The notes below the pieces were generated by a model. It worked only from the letters and a program-made list of their open reading frames with translations. It had not been told where the DNA came from and made no database searches. The position numbers were made by a program, and so were the translations under genes. From Closterium sp. Naga37s-1 (Eukaryota; Streptophyta; Zygnematophyceae; Desmidiales; Closteriaceae): a stretch of DNA of 64,000 bases. The stretch is taken from the NCBI GenBank assembly GCA_947471745.1, contig CANJKZ010000396.1, positions 232,001 through 296,000 on the forward strand, read 5' to 3'. Positions 10,441 to 22,000 of the stretch are shown piece by piece (the first letter of the stretch is position 1; the number at the start of each line of letters is the position of its first letter).

Positions 10441-13400
10441 TCAAGTGGTGAGCAAGTGAGGCAAGGTAGGCACAAGACCCAGCTGAGTACAGAAGCGCTG
10501 ATGATCACAAGGCGCAAGTGCCTTGGTGAAGATATCAGCAGTGTTGGCCTCAGAGGCCACGTACGCAAGCCGCAGCTGACCACGCTGCTGTAGCTCACGA
10601 GCAAGGAAGTAGCGGAGAGCAATGTGCTTCGTTCTGTGCTCCAGTCTCTGCTCTCGACACAAGGCCAGCATGGCCTTGTTGTCTACGTACAGCACTGGAG
10701 GAGAACGAGGCGGCTCTCCGAGGTCAGTCAGCAGGTAGGTGAGCCAGCGAAGCTCCTGTGCAGCCATGGCCCCGGCGTAGATCTCAGCCTCACAACTGGA
10801 GCCGAGAACAGAAGACGAGCGGGTAGCCTGCCACGAAACAGAGCCGGAACCAAGGCTGAAGGTGTAACCCTGTGACGACCGCTGCGTAGCCTGGTCGTCA
10901 GCCCAAGAAGCGTCTGCGTGCCCAGTGAGGACCACTGGACTCTGCCCTCCAAGCACAAGCCCCATGCCCGACGTACTGCACAAGTAGCGCAACACCCTCT
11001 TCGCTGCAGCCATGTGCTCCGGTCTGTGTCTCCCAGGAGCAACATAGCGTGCGAGAATGCTAAGAGGGTATGCAAGGTCAGGTCGTGTGCAGGTCATCAG
11101 GTACATGAGGCAGCCAACAAGCTCTGGGTACGGGCCACTCGACTCTACGGACTCATCCGAAGGCAGAGCTGAGAGCGAGTGGCGAGTAGGCAGAGGAGTG
11201 GCCTGAGGCGAGGAGTACGTGAAGCCGAAGCGCTGAAGGATCTGCTGCACCATGTGTGACTAAGTCAGGGAAATGGTGCGGCGTGCTCTGTCCCGGGTGA
11301 TCTGCAAGCCAAGGTAGCTGCGCAGTTCACCCAGGTCTGTGCACGTGTGTCTCTTCTGCAGGTCGGACTTCACGTGGGCGAGTCCAGCAGTGTAGAACGG
11401 CGGCAAAGAAGTGTCGGTGCGCAGAAACAGCGACGGGTCGGCAGTAGAGGGAGCAAACCCAAGAGCCGCAAGTGTAGTCCTCAGTGTGTCGTGCCACTCA
11501 CGCGGTGCCTGGCGGAGACCGTAGACTGGCCGCCGGAGGCTCCACTGGGTGCCAGGAGGAAAAGACCCAGTGAAGCCAGGTGGGCGACGCAGCCAGATCT
11601 CCTCGTGCAGGCTGCCTTGCAAGAAAGCAGTGCTGAAGTCAAGAGAGTGCAGCTCGTAGTCGCGGTGAGCAGCTATGTGCAGCAGTACCCGAAGAGTGGT
11701 CATCTTCGGGGTGGGAGAGAAGGTCTGAAAGTAGTCAACTCCCTGCCGCTGACTGAAGCCACGAGCCACGTAACGCGCCTTGAAGACAGGCGGAGAACCC
11801 GGCGGCCGCTTCACCCTGAAAATCCACATGCCACTGACGATGTTCGCCCCATGCGGGGGAACCTCGTCAACGTAGGTGCCTGTGGACTTCCAGGAAGCCA
11901 TCTCTGTGTCCATAGCTGCCTGCCACTGAGAGGAGTAGGGACCCTCTATCGCCTCCGCGTAAGAGCGCGGAGTCGGGATGTCAAGTGCATCCGGGTCTCC
12001 CTCAGGGGTAAGCAGTACGGACACGAGATGAGGTGAAGCAGCAGCCAAACACTGGAACTCCTCCTGCCTGTCCTCAAGGACGTCCGTGCCAAGGGCACAC
12101 TCACCCCCGACGGACGGAGGACAGACAGACTCAGACTCATCGACAAGACTAGCAGCGTAGTCTAGACGACAGCGAGCAGCAAAGTCGACGAGCTCAGCAA
12201 CTAGGGCAGACGCAGCAGTGGACTCAAAGGAAGGGTCAGTGACGACAGTAGCAAGGGACGCGTGACAGTAGGACTGGCAGCACGAAGAGAGTCCGACTCC
12301 GGGTCGGGAAGAGCAGGAAGAGAGGACTCAGGAGGAGAAGGCAAAGGGGCACGCAGAGGAGCAGTGGACGGACGCAGAGACATCCGGTGCGTGCCAGGGA
12401 CAGGAGGAGGACGCTGACGCGAACCACGACCACTAGTGCGAGCAGGACGGACAGGCGACGCAGGGCGAGACGCAGGCTCACGACGCTCAGCAAGACCTCC
12501 AGTAGGACCAGTGTAGGGAGAAGGAGCGGGCAGTGGGGAGGCCGGCTGTAACTGTATCTGTGACGGGACAGGCTGTGGACACTCTAAGGGAGGAGGAGGA
12601 CTAGTAGAAGGCGGGAGACCAAGAACCTGCTGAAGGAGCGGAACGAAGTACGGCCGAGGCCGCGCGGCGACTCCAGACACAGCAGGGACAGCACCAGTAC
12701 CCCCAGCGGCAGCACCAGCGCCAGCAGCACCTCCAGCTCCAGTACCTCCAGCAGCACCAGTAGTACCCCCAGCAGGACCGCCTCCAGGACCGACAGCAGT
12801 AGCCTCAGCGCCAACACCCTCAGCAGCTCCAGCTCCAGTCGTACCCGCAGGCCCAGCAGCTCCAGTACTCCCAGTACGAGCACCTCCGGGACCCGCGGCA
12901 CCAGCACCCTCAGCAGCCGAAGAACCTCCAGCTCCAGCAGCACGCCTCCAGCGCCGGGCAAACCACTCGCGCAGCTCCTGTGGAGAGAGTGGCTCCCGCC
13001 GAGACGAAGCACCCGGAGAACCTCCAGGCTCAGCACCGCCAGACGCCACACGAGCAGGCCCAGCTCCCTCAGGCTCAGCACCCCCAGGCTCAGCACCCCC
13101 AGGCGTAGCACCCCCAGGCTCAGTACCCCCAGGCTCAGCACCCCCAGTAGTAGCACCCCCAGGCTCAGCACCCCCAGGCTCAGCACCCCCAGTAGTAGCA
13201 CCCTCAGGCTCAGCACCCCCAGGCGTAGCACCCACACGCTCAGCACCCCCAGAGTCAGCACCCCCAGGCTCAGCACCCTCAGCAGCACCAGAGTCACCAG
13301 TAACCTCGACAGGCTCGACTGCGTCTACCTGGGACACACCTGAAGGGGCAGGACCCTGAGGGGGGAGGGGGTCTACCGGGGGGGGACCTGGCACAAGGAA

Positions 13401-16346
13401 GAGCGGTGGCGGGGGGAGGGACGGAGTGCGGTAGGGGAAGAGGCGGTAGTAGGGGACCGACTCGTCAAACGTGACGTCCTGGGAGGACAGAACACGGCGA
13501 GAGGTGGGGTGGTAGAACTGCCACCCTGGCGCGTCAGGGGGGAAGCCAAGGAAGACGCAAGGAGCAGCACGAGGGGACAGCTTGTCCGCAGACAAGTCGC
13601 GGACAAACGCCCGAGATCCCCAGACACGGAATGCAGACGCATCGCCAACCTTCCCCGTCCACAGCAAAGCTGGGGAGGTCTCCGGCATGGAGACCCTGGG
13701 GTGAAGGTTGATCTGATGCGCCGCGTACCGAACCGCAAACGGCCACAGAAAATGGGGGGCAGCCGCATGCATCATGGACGTACGGGCGACGTCCATGACC
13801 ATGCCAATGCGGCGCTCAGCAATCCCATTTTGCTGTGGAGAGTCCGGAAGCGTGAAGGTCTGGCGGATGCCTCGTGCACGACAGTAGGCTCGCAGAAGGC
13901 CAGAGGAGAACTCTCCACCTCTGTCAGAGTGCAGACGCAGAACAGGAAAGTCCGAGCCGAAACTCTGCCTGAGCTGGAGACGAGCTGCGCGGATCCAGTC
14001 GATCAACACCTCAGTGACATCACCCTTGCTGCGCAAGGGGAAGACTGTGGTGTAACGCGAGTAGTCGTCAACCACCAGCAGGAAGTAGCGCTCGTGACCC
14101 TGTCCACGGACGCGGGCCGGGCCCCACACGTCCATGTGAAGCGTCTGCAGCGGGGCCTCTGTCGGAGGAAACTGGGAGGAGTGAGGGGCAGCCCGCTGCC
14201 GCCCCTCGACACAGGGGACGCAGGTAGGGCCAGGCCCCGGAGGAAGGGGAGGGAGGGACCGGGGAAGACCAGAGACAAGGACACGGGAGGCCATGCCTCG
14301 GAGACGAAGCAGAGAGGGGTGACCAAGGCGGTGGTGCCAGAGGAGAGTCTCGTGAGACAGGAGGCGACACGAACAGGGGGCAGACTCAGGACCAGACCTG
14401 GACGCTGCAGCAAACACCTGACCCGACGCAGCTACCTGACCAGACGCAGTGACTGGAGGAGACGCAGTGGTTAGTGTGTACAGGCTCGACCCCGGCCGAC
14501 GTGTAAACGTGGCCAGGTGTCGGCCTGTCCGAGCGTCCGTGCAGTGGGTCACCCGCTGACTCGCAGGAGTGAACTGGTGAACCCCCGCATCCTGTAGGTC
14601 AGCACCACTCACCAAGTTCGTAGAGAACGAGGGGAGGTAAAGACCAGACAGGGTGCCAGAGGGGGCCGCCGGACACGGGAGGACAGTGGAGAAGTGAGCA
14701 AGGACAGGACCCCCAGAGGGGTCTGCCAGAGAGACTGCAACTGGCCGGCCAAGCGGCGTAAGTGTGGTGCGGTCTCGAAAGAAGGAGCGAGAAGCCCCCG
14801 AGTCAAGGGTGAAGGTGTGGGAGGCCGAAGCCAACGCAGTACCTGAGAGAGCAGACTCACCAGCACCTGAGGGAGCAGACGCACGAGCACCTAGAGCAGC
14901 AGCCTCGCTAGCACCTAGAGCAGCAGCCTCACCAGTACCTAGAGCAGCAGTCTCAATGCCCGGGTCGGGCGGAAAACACCGGTAACAGTCACCCTCATCA
15001 CTAATAGTCACAGCATACATGGCAGCAAGAATAGCATCAAAGTCAAGGTCAAAGACAGCTACACCCGCCCTAGACAGCTCGCCCCAGCGGGGGATCTTAG
15101 TGGCCTCAGTGAACTGGTGACGCCAAGCGTCCGTCAGGCGGCCAAAGCAGCGCTGGGTGGAGTGCGCACCCCCGCACTGCTCACCCGCGCGGTCGCCGGT
15201 GCGTAGGACGTAGGTGCACGGACCAGTACCCCCACCCCGCTGGCGTGCAGCGTACCACTCACGGAGCTGCTGAGGGAGGGGGATGTCACGAGTGCGCTGC
15301 TGCTGCTGCTGCTGCTGGCGCTGTCCACCACCGGAGCCGACCCTCTGCGCAGTGCCACCCCGACCAGCTCCACCTCCTCCGCCGCCGCCTCCTCCACCGC
15401 CGCCACCTCCGCCACCTCCGCTCCCACCGCCACCGCCGCCGCCGCCTCCGCCTCCACTGCCGCCACCGACACCTCCACCCCTGCCACCACTCCCACCACC
15501 ACCCCCACCCCCTCCACTGCCTCCACCGCCACCTCCGCCACCCCCGCCAGCCCCTCCAGCACCCTTGCCCCCCTTGCCCTTGCCGGTGCGGCGTCTCCCG
15601 CTCGGGGCAGACGCAGCGCCGACCGACTCGAAACCAACGAGGTCGGCCGCAGCAGCAGAGGCAACAGAGGGCAAAAGGGGGGAGGGGGAACACCCCTCAA
15701 AGACGGGGGTGCGAGGGTCACCACGAGAGGCTCCTACAGCGACTATGCTCTTCTCTGCTGCTAGGAGGGCCTTCTCGAGGAGGTCAACGGTGAGAGTGGT
15801 GGGGCAAACTGAGAGGAAGTGGTCCCTGACTACGCGAAGGGAGTCAGGGAGCCGGGTGACTATGTAGTAGAGGGTGATGTACATGGGGGGGGGGTTCTTG
15901 GCGCAGAATTCAGCAGGAAGCGCAGCGCGGTAGCGAGTGTCACTAGTGCGGAGGTGCGTAATGAGGTCAGCGACTGTGGGAAAGGCAGCAAGGTCAGGGA
16001 AGAGGTACGGTAGCATGAGGCGGCTCAGAACAGCAGTGGCAGGGGAGGAGTAGCGCGCAACTACAGCGTCGTACAAGGTCTGAGCACTCTTGTACTGGCT
16101 AAAGTGCGCACGCTCAGAGGTAGGCAGGTGGCGACGCACAGCAAGACGTGCAGCAGCATCGCGTGTGGCCCACTGTGAGCGAACAGTGGCGTCGGCATCA
16201 GCAGCAGGGGCAGGAGAGGCACCAGAGGTGAGGTCAAAGAGGGAGAGACCGTCTGCCCTATCGCACTGTAGGAAAAGCTGCAGGTCATCTACCCAGACGT
16301 CAAAGTCAATGGCCCGACCCCCAGCGAGGACACTAGGGGTAGCCAT
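10441..16346 (-). pseudogene. Copia B gag-pol region
   Basis: Gag starts MATPSVLAGG and has the UBN2-type N-terminal domain (FDVWVDDLQLFLQC, LYDAVVARYSSP), a long glycine-rich stretch around 15.36-15.6 kb, then an unusual Cys/His motif C-x13-C-x3-H-x4-C near 15.2 kb. Protease has DSGAS near 14.8 kb. GAG-preINT reads [11 protein letters not shown]. Integrase has [14 protein letters not shown] and SPQQNGIAERRI. RT has DFSTAFLQG and YGLRQAPREWHD; RNase H has SSCEAEIYAG and RTKHIALRYF. The polyprotein is normally cut by its own protease into capsid-like, integrase and RT-RNase H parts. Broken, as noted for the element. Confidence 0.9.
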
Positions 16347-16399
16347 GACAGCAGTAGACTAGCAGCGCGAACAGTAGGGTAAGGGCAGTGCAGTGACAG

Positions 16400-17180
16400 A
16401 GGCGCTGCTCTTACCGGACAGGGCGGCTCGGGCGGCTCGGCGGCTCGGCGGCTCGGCAACTCGGCGGCTCGGGCGACTCGGGCGGCTCGGCGGTACGGCG
16501 GCTCGGCAGCAACTGCGGCTCGGCTACTCGGCGGCTCGGGCGGCTCGGGCGGCTCGGCGGTACGGCGGCTCGGCAGCAACTGCAGCTCGGCGGCTCGGCG
16601 ACCCGGCGGCTCGGGCGGCTGAGGTGGCGCGGCGGCTCGGGCGGCTCGGGTGGATCGGGCTGCTCGGCAGCAGCTCGGCGGCGCCGGCGGCTCGGTGGTG
16701 ACGGCGGGGCCGCGTGGGGACGGCGGCTGGGCCGGGTGGAGCGGCGGCGGGGCCGGGTGGAGCGGCGTCGGGGCCGGGTGGAGCGGCGTCGGGGCCAGTA
16801 GAGGCGGCGCCGGGGCCGGGAAGGGCAGCTCCGGGGCCGCAGGGGTAGGCGACGGGGCCAGCAGAGGCGGCGCCGAGGCAGGGAAGGGCGGCGCCGGGGC
16901 CGCAGGGGTAGGCGACGGGGCCGCTAGGGCGGCTAGGAGGGGGGGGTCGCGAGGGCGGCTTGAAGAGGCCGCGAGGGCAGCTAGAAAGGGCCGCGAGGGC
17001 GGCGTGAAAGGGCCGCGAGGGCGGCGCGACGCGACGGAGCCGCGAGGGCGGCGGATCGGGGCCGCGAGGGCGGCGCGACGCGGCCGCTAGGGCGGCGCGA
17101 CGTGAAGGGGCCGCAAGGGCGACGCGACGGGGCCGCAAGCACGACGCGACGGGGCCGCTAAGGCGGCGCGACAGGGTCGA
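16400..17180. repeat. Minisatellite leader of copia B
   Basis: Several GC-rich arrays lie between the primer-binding site and the gag start: a cggctcggg-type 9-bp repeat (about 16420-16660), a 21-bp repeat gggtggagcggcgtcggggcc (about 16730-16800) and a gccgcgagggcggc repeat (about 16960-17160). All are open in several frames on both strands. Confidence 0.88.
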
Positions 17181-17283
17181 GAGAGGGGAGCGCGACTCGG
17201 GCAGTGTAGAGCGCGCTCCGGGCAGGAAAAAAAAGGTGGTGGGCCCTAGGAACAGTTCCCACAGGGGAACCTGCTCGATACCA

Positions 17284-17408
17284 TGAGAATCTGAACGAGA
17301 ATGAATTGACTAAGGGAAAGTTGGGTACAAATGCAAACCCTAGAAAACTGTACCCTATATGTGCTACCCCACTATAGCCTACAGTAGCTATGTCATATAA
17401 ATCTGACA
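17284..17408 (-). repeat. Copia B 5' LTR (125 bp)
   Basis: Pairs with 10109-10233. Followed on the minus strand by the initiator-Met-type primer-binding site. Confidence 0.93.
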
Positions 17409-17413
17409 CGGGT

Positions 17414-18029
17414 AAGTATCAAGCTGACGCTCATGTAACAATTGAACGTCCATACGGGTTTGATTACCTTCGCGTAATCAATTCAAAAATTCGGCAAATC
17501 TAGCCTCATCGCGCTGACGCATAATCGTCGTGAGCTCGATGAGTCGCACGCGCTCCCACAATTGTGATTCACCTAGAGTTGAGAGCGAATGGTCACTGAA
17601 ACAGTGAATATCGAGCACCGGGGGAAGCTGGAAAAAATCACCAACAAAGATCATATGAAGGCCTCCAAAAGCAGAGTTTGCGTTATTTGTCAGTTCGCAG
17701 AGTCTGAAATCGATCCATTCGAACGTATTCTTTCCCACCATTGATATTTCATCAACAATGACAACCTTTACGTCACCGAGTCGTGATCATAAGGTATTCA
17801 TCTTATCCGAAGTCAACTTCTTTATTCGTCGATTTTGAACGACAGGAATCATTAGGGCATTATGAATCGTACAACCCTTGATTTGAAAAGCAGCAACACC
17901 TGAAGGGGCGATCTTTAACACCTTGATGGTACTGAAGTCTGTATGAATCTGCGCATGAAAAATGCGCATCAACCGATCGTGAACTGTCTTGATCAATACG
18001 GATTTACCAACTCCGGCACCACCACTCAC
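17414..18029 (-). pseudogene. Helentron PIF1-type helicase, N-terminal half
   Basis: Walker A SGGAGVGKS lies at the very edge (about 18024-18001), followed by IAPSGVAAF, then Walker B VVIVDEISMVG around 17745, GDFFQLPPV around 17650 and LTTIMRQRDEARF around 17520. These are motifs I-IV of PIF1 family helicases. Two in-frame TGA codons (17787-17789 and 17478-17480) interrupt an otherwise continuous frame. Copia C begins at 18030, inside the codons just before Walker A, so the upstream helicase and any Rep domain are not in the window. The C-terminal half resumes at 10103 beyond copia B. Confidence 0.85.
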
Positions 18030-18153
18030 TGTCAGATATATATGACTTAGTCTTTGTAGGCTCTAGTGGGGTAGTCACTAAGGGGTACAGGTTTCTAGGG
18101 TTTCATATTTGTATCCAACATTTTCCTAGTTCAATTATTCCTCATTCTTCACA
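18030..18153 (+). repeat. Copia C 5' LTR (124 bp)
   Basis: Starts TGTCAGATAT, ends TTCACA. Has the same CTAGGGTTTCATATTTGTA core as the copia E LTR. Confidence 0.88.
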
Positions 18154-18254
18154 AGGTATAGAGCGGGTTCCCTAGTGGGACCGTTTCTTCCTAAGGGCCC
18201 ACCTTCGAAAAAAAAAATTAGCCTGCCCGAAGCGCGCTTCGCGACCTGCCCTAA

Positions 18255-18660
18255 AATCTCGCGGCCCCTTAGTGGCCTGCCCCTTAACGGCCCCTTAGTG
18301 GCCCCTGCGCGGCCCCCCTTAGCGCCCCCTCCTTCGCGGCCCCTTCACGGCCCCTGTCGCGACCCCTTAGCGGCCCCTCGCGGCCCCTCTTAAGGCCCTT
18401 CACGCCCCCCCCTTCGCGGCCCTTCGCGGCCCCCTCACGGCCCTTCGCGGCCCCTTCGCGGCCCTTCGCGGCCCCTTCGCGACCCTTCGCGGCCCCCTCA
18501 CGGCCCTTCGCGGCCTCGTCGCGACCCTTCGCGGCCCCCCGTCTCTGCCCTTCGCGGCCTCTCCGCGGCCCTTCGCGGCCCCTTCGCGGCCCCTCCGCGG
18601 CCCCTTCGCGGCTCTTCGCGGCCCCTTCGCGGCCCCTCCGCGGCTCTTCGCGGCCCTGCC
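18255..18660. repeat. Minisatellite leader of copia C
   Basis: Degenerate array of cggccccttcgcggcccttcg-type units between the primer-binding site and gag. It produces arginine/glycine-rich false ORFs on the minus strand. Its sequence differs from the arrays of B, E and F. Confidence 0.88.
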
Positions 18661-19093
18661 GCCCCGTCGTCGCCGCCCCAGCAGCAGCTGCCGTCGCGCC
18701 TGCTGCCGCTGCCGCTTCCGACACGGCCGTTCGCCGCCGCCGCTGCTCCCGTGACAGCCGCCGCCGCTCCTGCCGTGACAGCTGCCGCCGCTGCTGCTGA
18801 GACAATCGCTGCTGCCGCTGCCGTGACAGCCGCGGCCGCCGTTCATCGCGGCCGCCGCCGTTCCTCGCAGCCGCCGCCGCCGTCCCGGCCCTACCCTGCA
18901 GCCGAGTCGTGGCCCTCCTGTGCTGCCCTATCACGGCCCTGATCCTGCCGGCGCACCTCGGCCCTGCCCCACCACTTGCGGGCTTCTACCCACCCGCCCC
19001 TGGTAAGCGCACCGCCGAGCCGCGCCCCTCCTGCTGCTGCTACTGCTAACCTGCTTCTGCTGCTGCTGCTACTAGCCTGCTGCTGCTGCTGTC

Positions 19094-22000
19094 ATGGCTA
19101 GTCCCAACGTTTTTACCTTTGATGCTAAGGGTCGAGCGGTAGACTTTGAGGTCTGGATAGATGATCTGCAGCTTTTCCTGCAGTGCGATAGCAAACACGA
19201 CCTCTCACTGTTCGATCTCACGTCTGGCGCCTCTACTGCCCCTGCTGCCGATGCTGACAGTACTGTTCGCTCACAGTGGACCACACGCGATGCTGCTGCC
19301 CGTCTTGCTGTGCGTAGTCACCTGCCGTCCACTGAGCACGCGCACTTTAGCCAGTACAAGACTGCTAAGACCTTGTACGACGCTGTAGTTGCACGCTACT
19401 CCTCTCCTGCCACTGCTGCCCTTAGTCGCCTCATGCTGCCGTACCTGTTCCCTGACCTCGCCGCCTTCGCCACAGTCGCTGACCTCATTACGCACCTCCG
19501 CACTAGTGACACCCGCTACCGCACTGCGCTTCCTGCTGAGTTCTGCGCCAAGAACCCCCCCCGCTATGTACATCACCCTCTACTACCTAGTCACCCGACT
19601 CCCTGACTCCCTTCGCTCGGTCAGGGACCACTTCCTCTCTGTTTGCCCTACCACACTCACCGTTGACCTCCTCGAGGAGCGCCTCCTTCCAGCTGAGAAG
19701 AGTATAGTCGCTGTAGGAGCCTCTCGTGGTGACCCTCATGCCCCTTTCTTTGAGGGGTGTTCCCCCGTCCCCCTTTTGCCCTCTGTTGCCTCTGCTGCTG
19801 CTGTCAACCTCGTTGGCACCGAGTCGGTCGGCGCTGCGTCTGCCCCTAGCGGGAGGCGCCGCAACGGCAAGGGCAGGGGGGGCAAGGGTGCTGGGGGAGC
19901 GGGCGGGGGCGGTGGTGGTGGCGGTGGGGGCGGCGGAGGGGGTGGGGGTGGTGGTGGGAGTGGTGGCGGGGGTGGGGGCTCTGGTGGCGGCGGCGGAGGC
20001 GGCGGCGGCGGTGGCGGTGGGAGTGGAGGAGGCGGCGGTGGCGGCGGTGGCGGTGGCGCTGGTCGGGGTGGCTCTGTGCCGCGGGGAGGCTTCGATGGTG
20101 GCCAGCGTCAGCAGCAGCAGCGCTCTCGTGAGACCCCGCCGCCCCAGCAGCTTCGTGAGTGGTACGCTGCGCGTCAGCGGTCTGGGGGTGCTGGTCCCTG
20201 TGCCTACGTCCTGCGTACTGGTGACCACACTGGGGAGCCGTGCGGCGGGCCGCACACCACCCAGCGCTGCTTTGGCCGCCTGACTGACGCCTGGCGTCTC
20301 CAGTTCCCTGACGCCTCTGAGATCCCTCGTTGGGGTGATTTGCTCAAGTCGGGTGTAGCTATCGTTGATATTGACTATGATGCTATTCTTGCTGCCATGT
20401 ATGTTGTGTCCACTAGTGATGAGGGTGACTGTTACCTGTGTGTTCCGCCTGACCCGGGCATTGCAGCTGCTGCTCTAGGTGCTCGCGAGTCTGCTGCTCC
20501 AGGTACTAGTGAGTCTGCTGCTCCAGGTGCTGGTGAGTCTGCTCTCTCAGGTACCACGTCTGGACAGGCTTTGCACACCTTCACCCTTGACTCGAGTGCT
20601 TCTCGCTCCTTCTTTCGAGACCGCACCACCCTCACGCCGCTCAGTCGGCCAGTTGCGGTCTCCCTGGCAGACCCCTCTGGGGGTCCTGTCCTTGCCCACT
20701 TCTCCAGTGTACTACCGTGTCCAGCGGCCCCGTCTGGCTTCCTGTCAGGTCTTTACCTCCCCTCGTTCTCTACGAACTTGGTGAGTGGTGCTGACCTGCA
20801 GGATGGGGGAGTTGACCAGTTCACTCCTGCGAGTCAGCGGGTGACCCACTGCACGTGTGCTCGGACGGGCCGACACTTGGCCACGTTTACCCATCAGCCG
20901 GGGTCGAGCCTGTACACACTGACTACCGAGTCTCCTCCTGTTCCTGCGTCTGGTCAGGTAGCTGCGTCGGGTCAGGTGTTTGCTGCAGCGTCCAGGTCTG
21001 GTCCTGAGTCTGCCCCCTGCTCGTGTCGCCTCCTGTCCCACCAGACCCTCCTCTGGCACCACCGCCTTGGTCACCCCTCCCTGCCTCGTCTCCGAGGCAT
21101 GGCCTCCCGTTACCTTGTCTCTGGTCTCCCCGGTCCCTCCCTCCCCTTCCTCCGGGGCCTGCCCCTACCTGCGTTCCCTGCGTCGAGGGGCGGCAGCGCG
21201 CCGCTCCTCACTCCTCCGAGTTTCCGCCGACAGAGGCTCCGCTGCAGACTCTTCACATGGACGTGTGGGGCCCAGCCCGCGTCCGTGGACAGGGTCACGA
21301 GCGTTACTTCCTCTTGGTGGTTGACGACTACTCGCGTTACACCGCAGTCTTCCCCTTGCGCACCAAGGGTGAGGTCACTGGGGTGTTGATCGACTGGATC
21401 CGCGCTGCTCGTCTCCAGCTCAGAGAGAGTTTCGGCTCGGACTTTCCTGTTCTGCGTCTGCACTCCGACAGAGGTGGAGAGTTTTCCTCCGACCTTCTGC
21501 GAGCCTTCTGCCGTGCGAGGGGCATCCGCCAGACGTTCACGCTTCTGGCCTCTCCACAGCAAAATGGGATTGCTGAGCGCCGCATTGGCATGGTCATGGA
21601 CGTCGCTCGTACGTCCATAATCCATGCGGCTGCTCCCCATTTTTTGTGGCCGTTCACGGTTCAGTACGCGGCGCAGCAGATCAACCTTCAGCCCCGGGTC
21701 TCCTTGCCGGAGACCTCCCCCACCCTGTGGTGGACGGGGAAGGTTGGCGATGCGTCTGCGTTCCGTGTCTGGGGATCTCGGGCTTTCGTCCAAGACTTGT
21801 CTGCGGACAAGCTGTCCTCTCGTGCTGTTTCCTGTGTCTTCCTTGGCTTCCCCCCTGACGCGCCTGGTTGGCAGTTTTACCACCCCGCCTCGCGCAGTGT
21901 TCTGTCCTCCCAGGACGTCACGTTTGACGAGTCGGTTCCGTACTACCGTCTCTTCCCCTACCACGCTGCCCCCCTCCCCCCCCTGCCGCTCTTCCTCGCG

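Larger units (their letters stand above)
10109..17408 (-). mobile_element. Copia element B, full length
   Basis: A 7300-bp Ty1/copia element with 125-bp LTRs and target duplication cgggt (10104-10108, 17409-17413). Primer-binding site tggtatcgagc beside 17284 and polypurine end ctatgggggtg beside 10233, both on the minus strand. Parts in order: GC-rich leader 17.28-16.35 kb, gag 16.35-15.0 kb, protease 14.8 kb, integrase 14.35-13.4 kb, Gly/Glu/Pro/Ala linker 13.3-12.6 kb, RT 12.0-11.3 kb, RNase H 10.95-10.5 kb. Two differences between LTRs were counted by eye, so it is young. It is broken, with only about two or three interruptions. It sits in the Helentron helicase. Confidence 0.95.

Noticed and set aside
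15134-15867. Proline- and valine-rich ORFs opposite the copia B gag
   Set aside because: Shadow frames of the glycine-rich gag stretch.
7814-17789. Stop-codon reassignment (TGA/TAG in otherwise open Helentron frames)
   Set aside because: The intact host L1-domain gene and the B3 terminal exon use normal stops, and the Helentron also has frame changes, so simple decay is enough.
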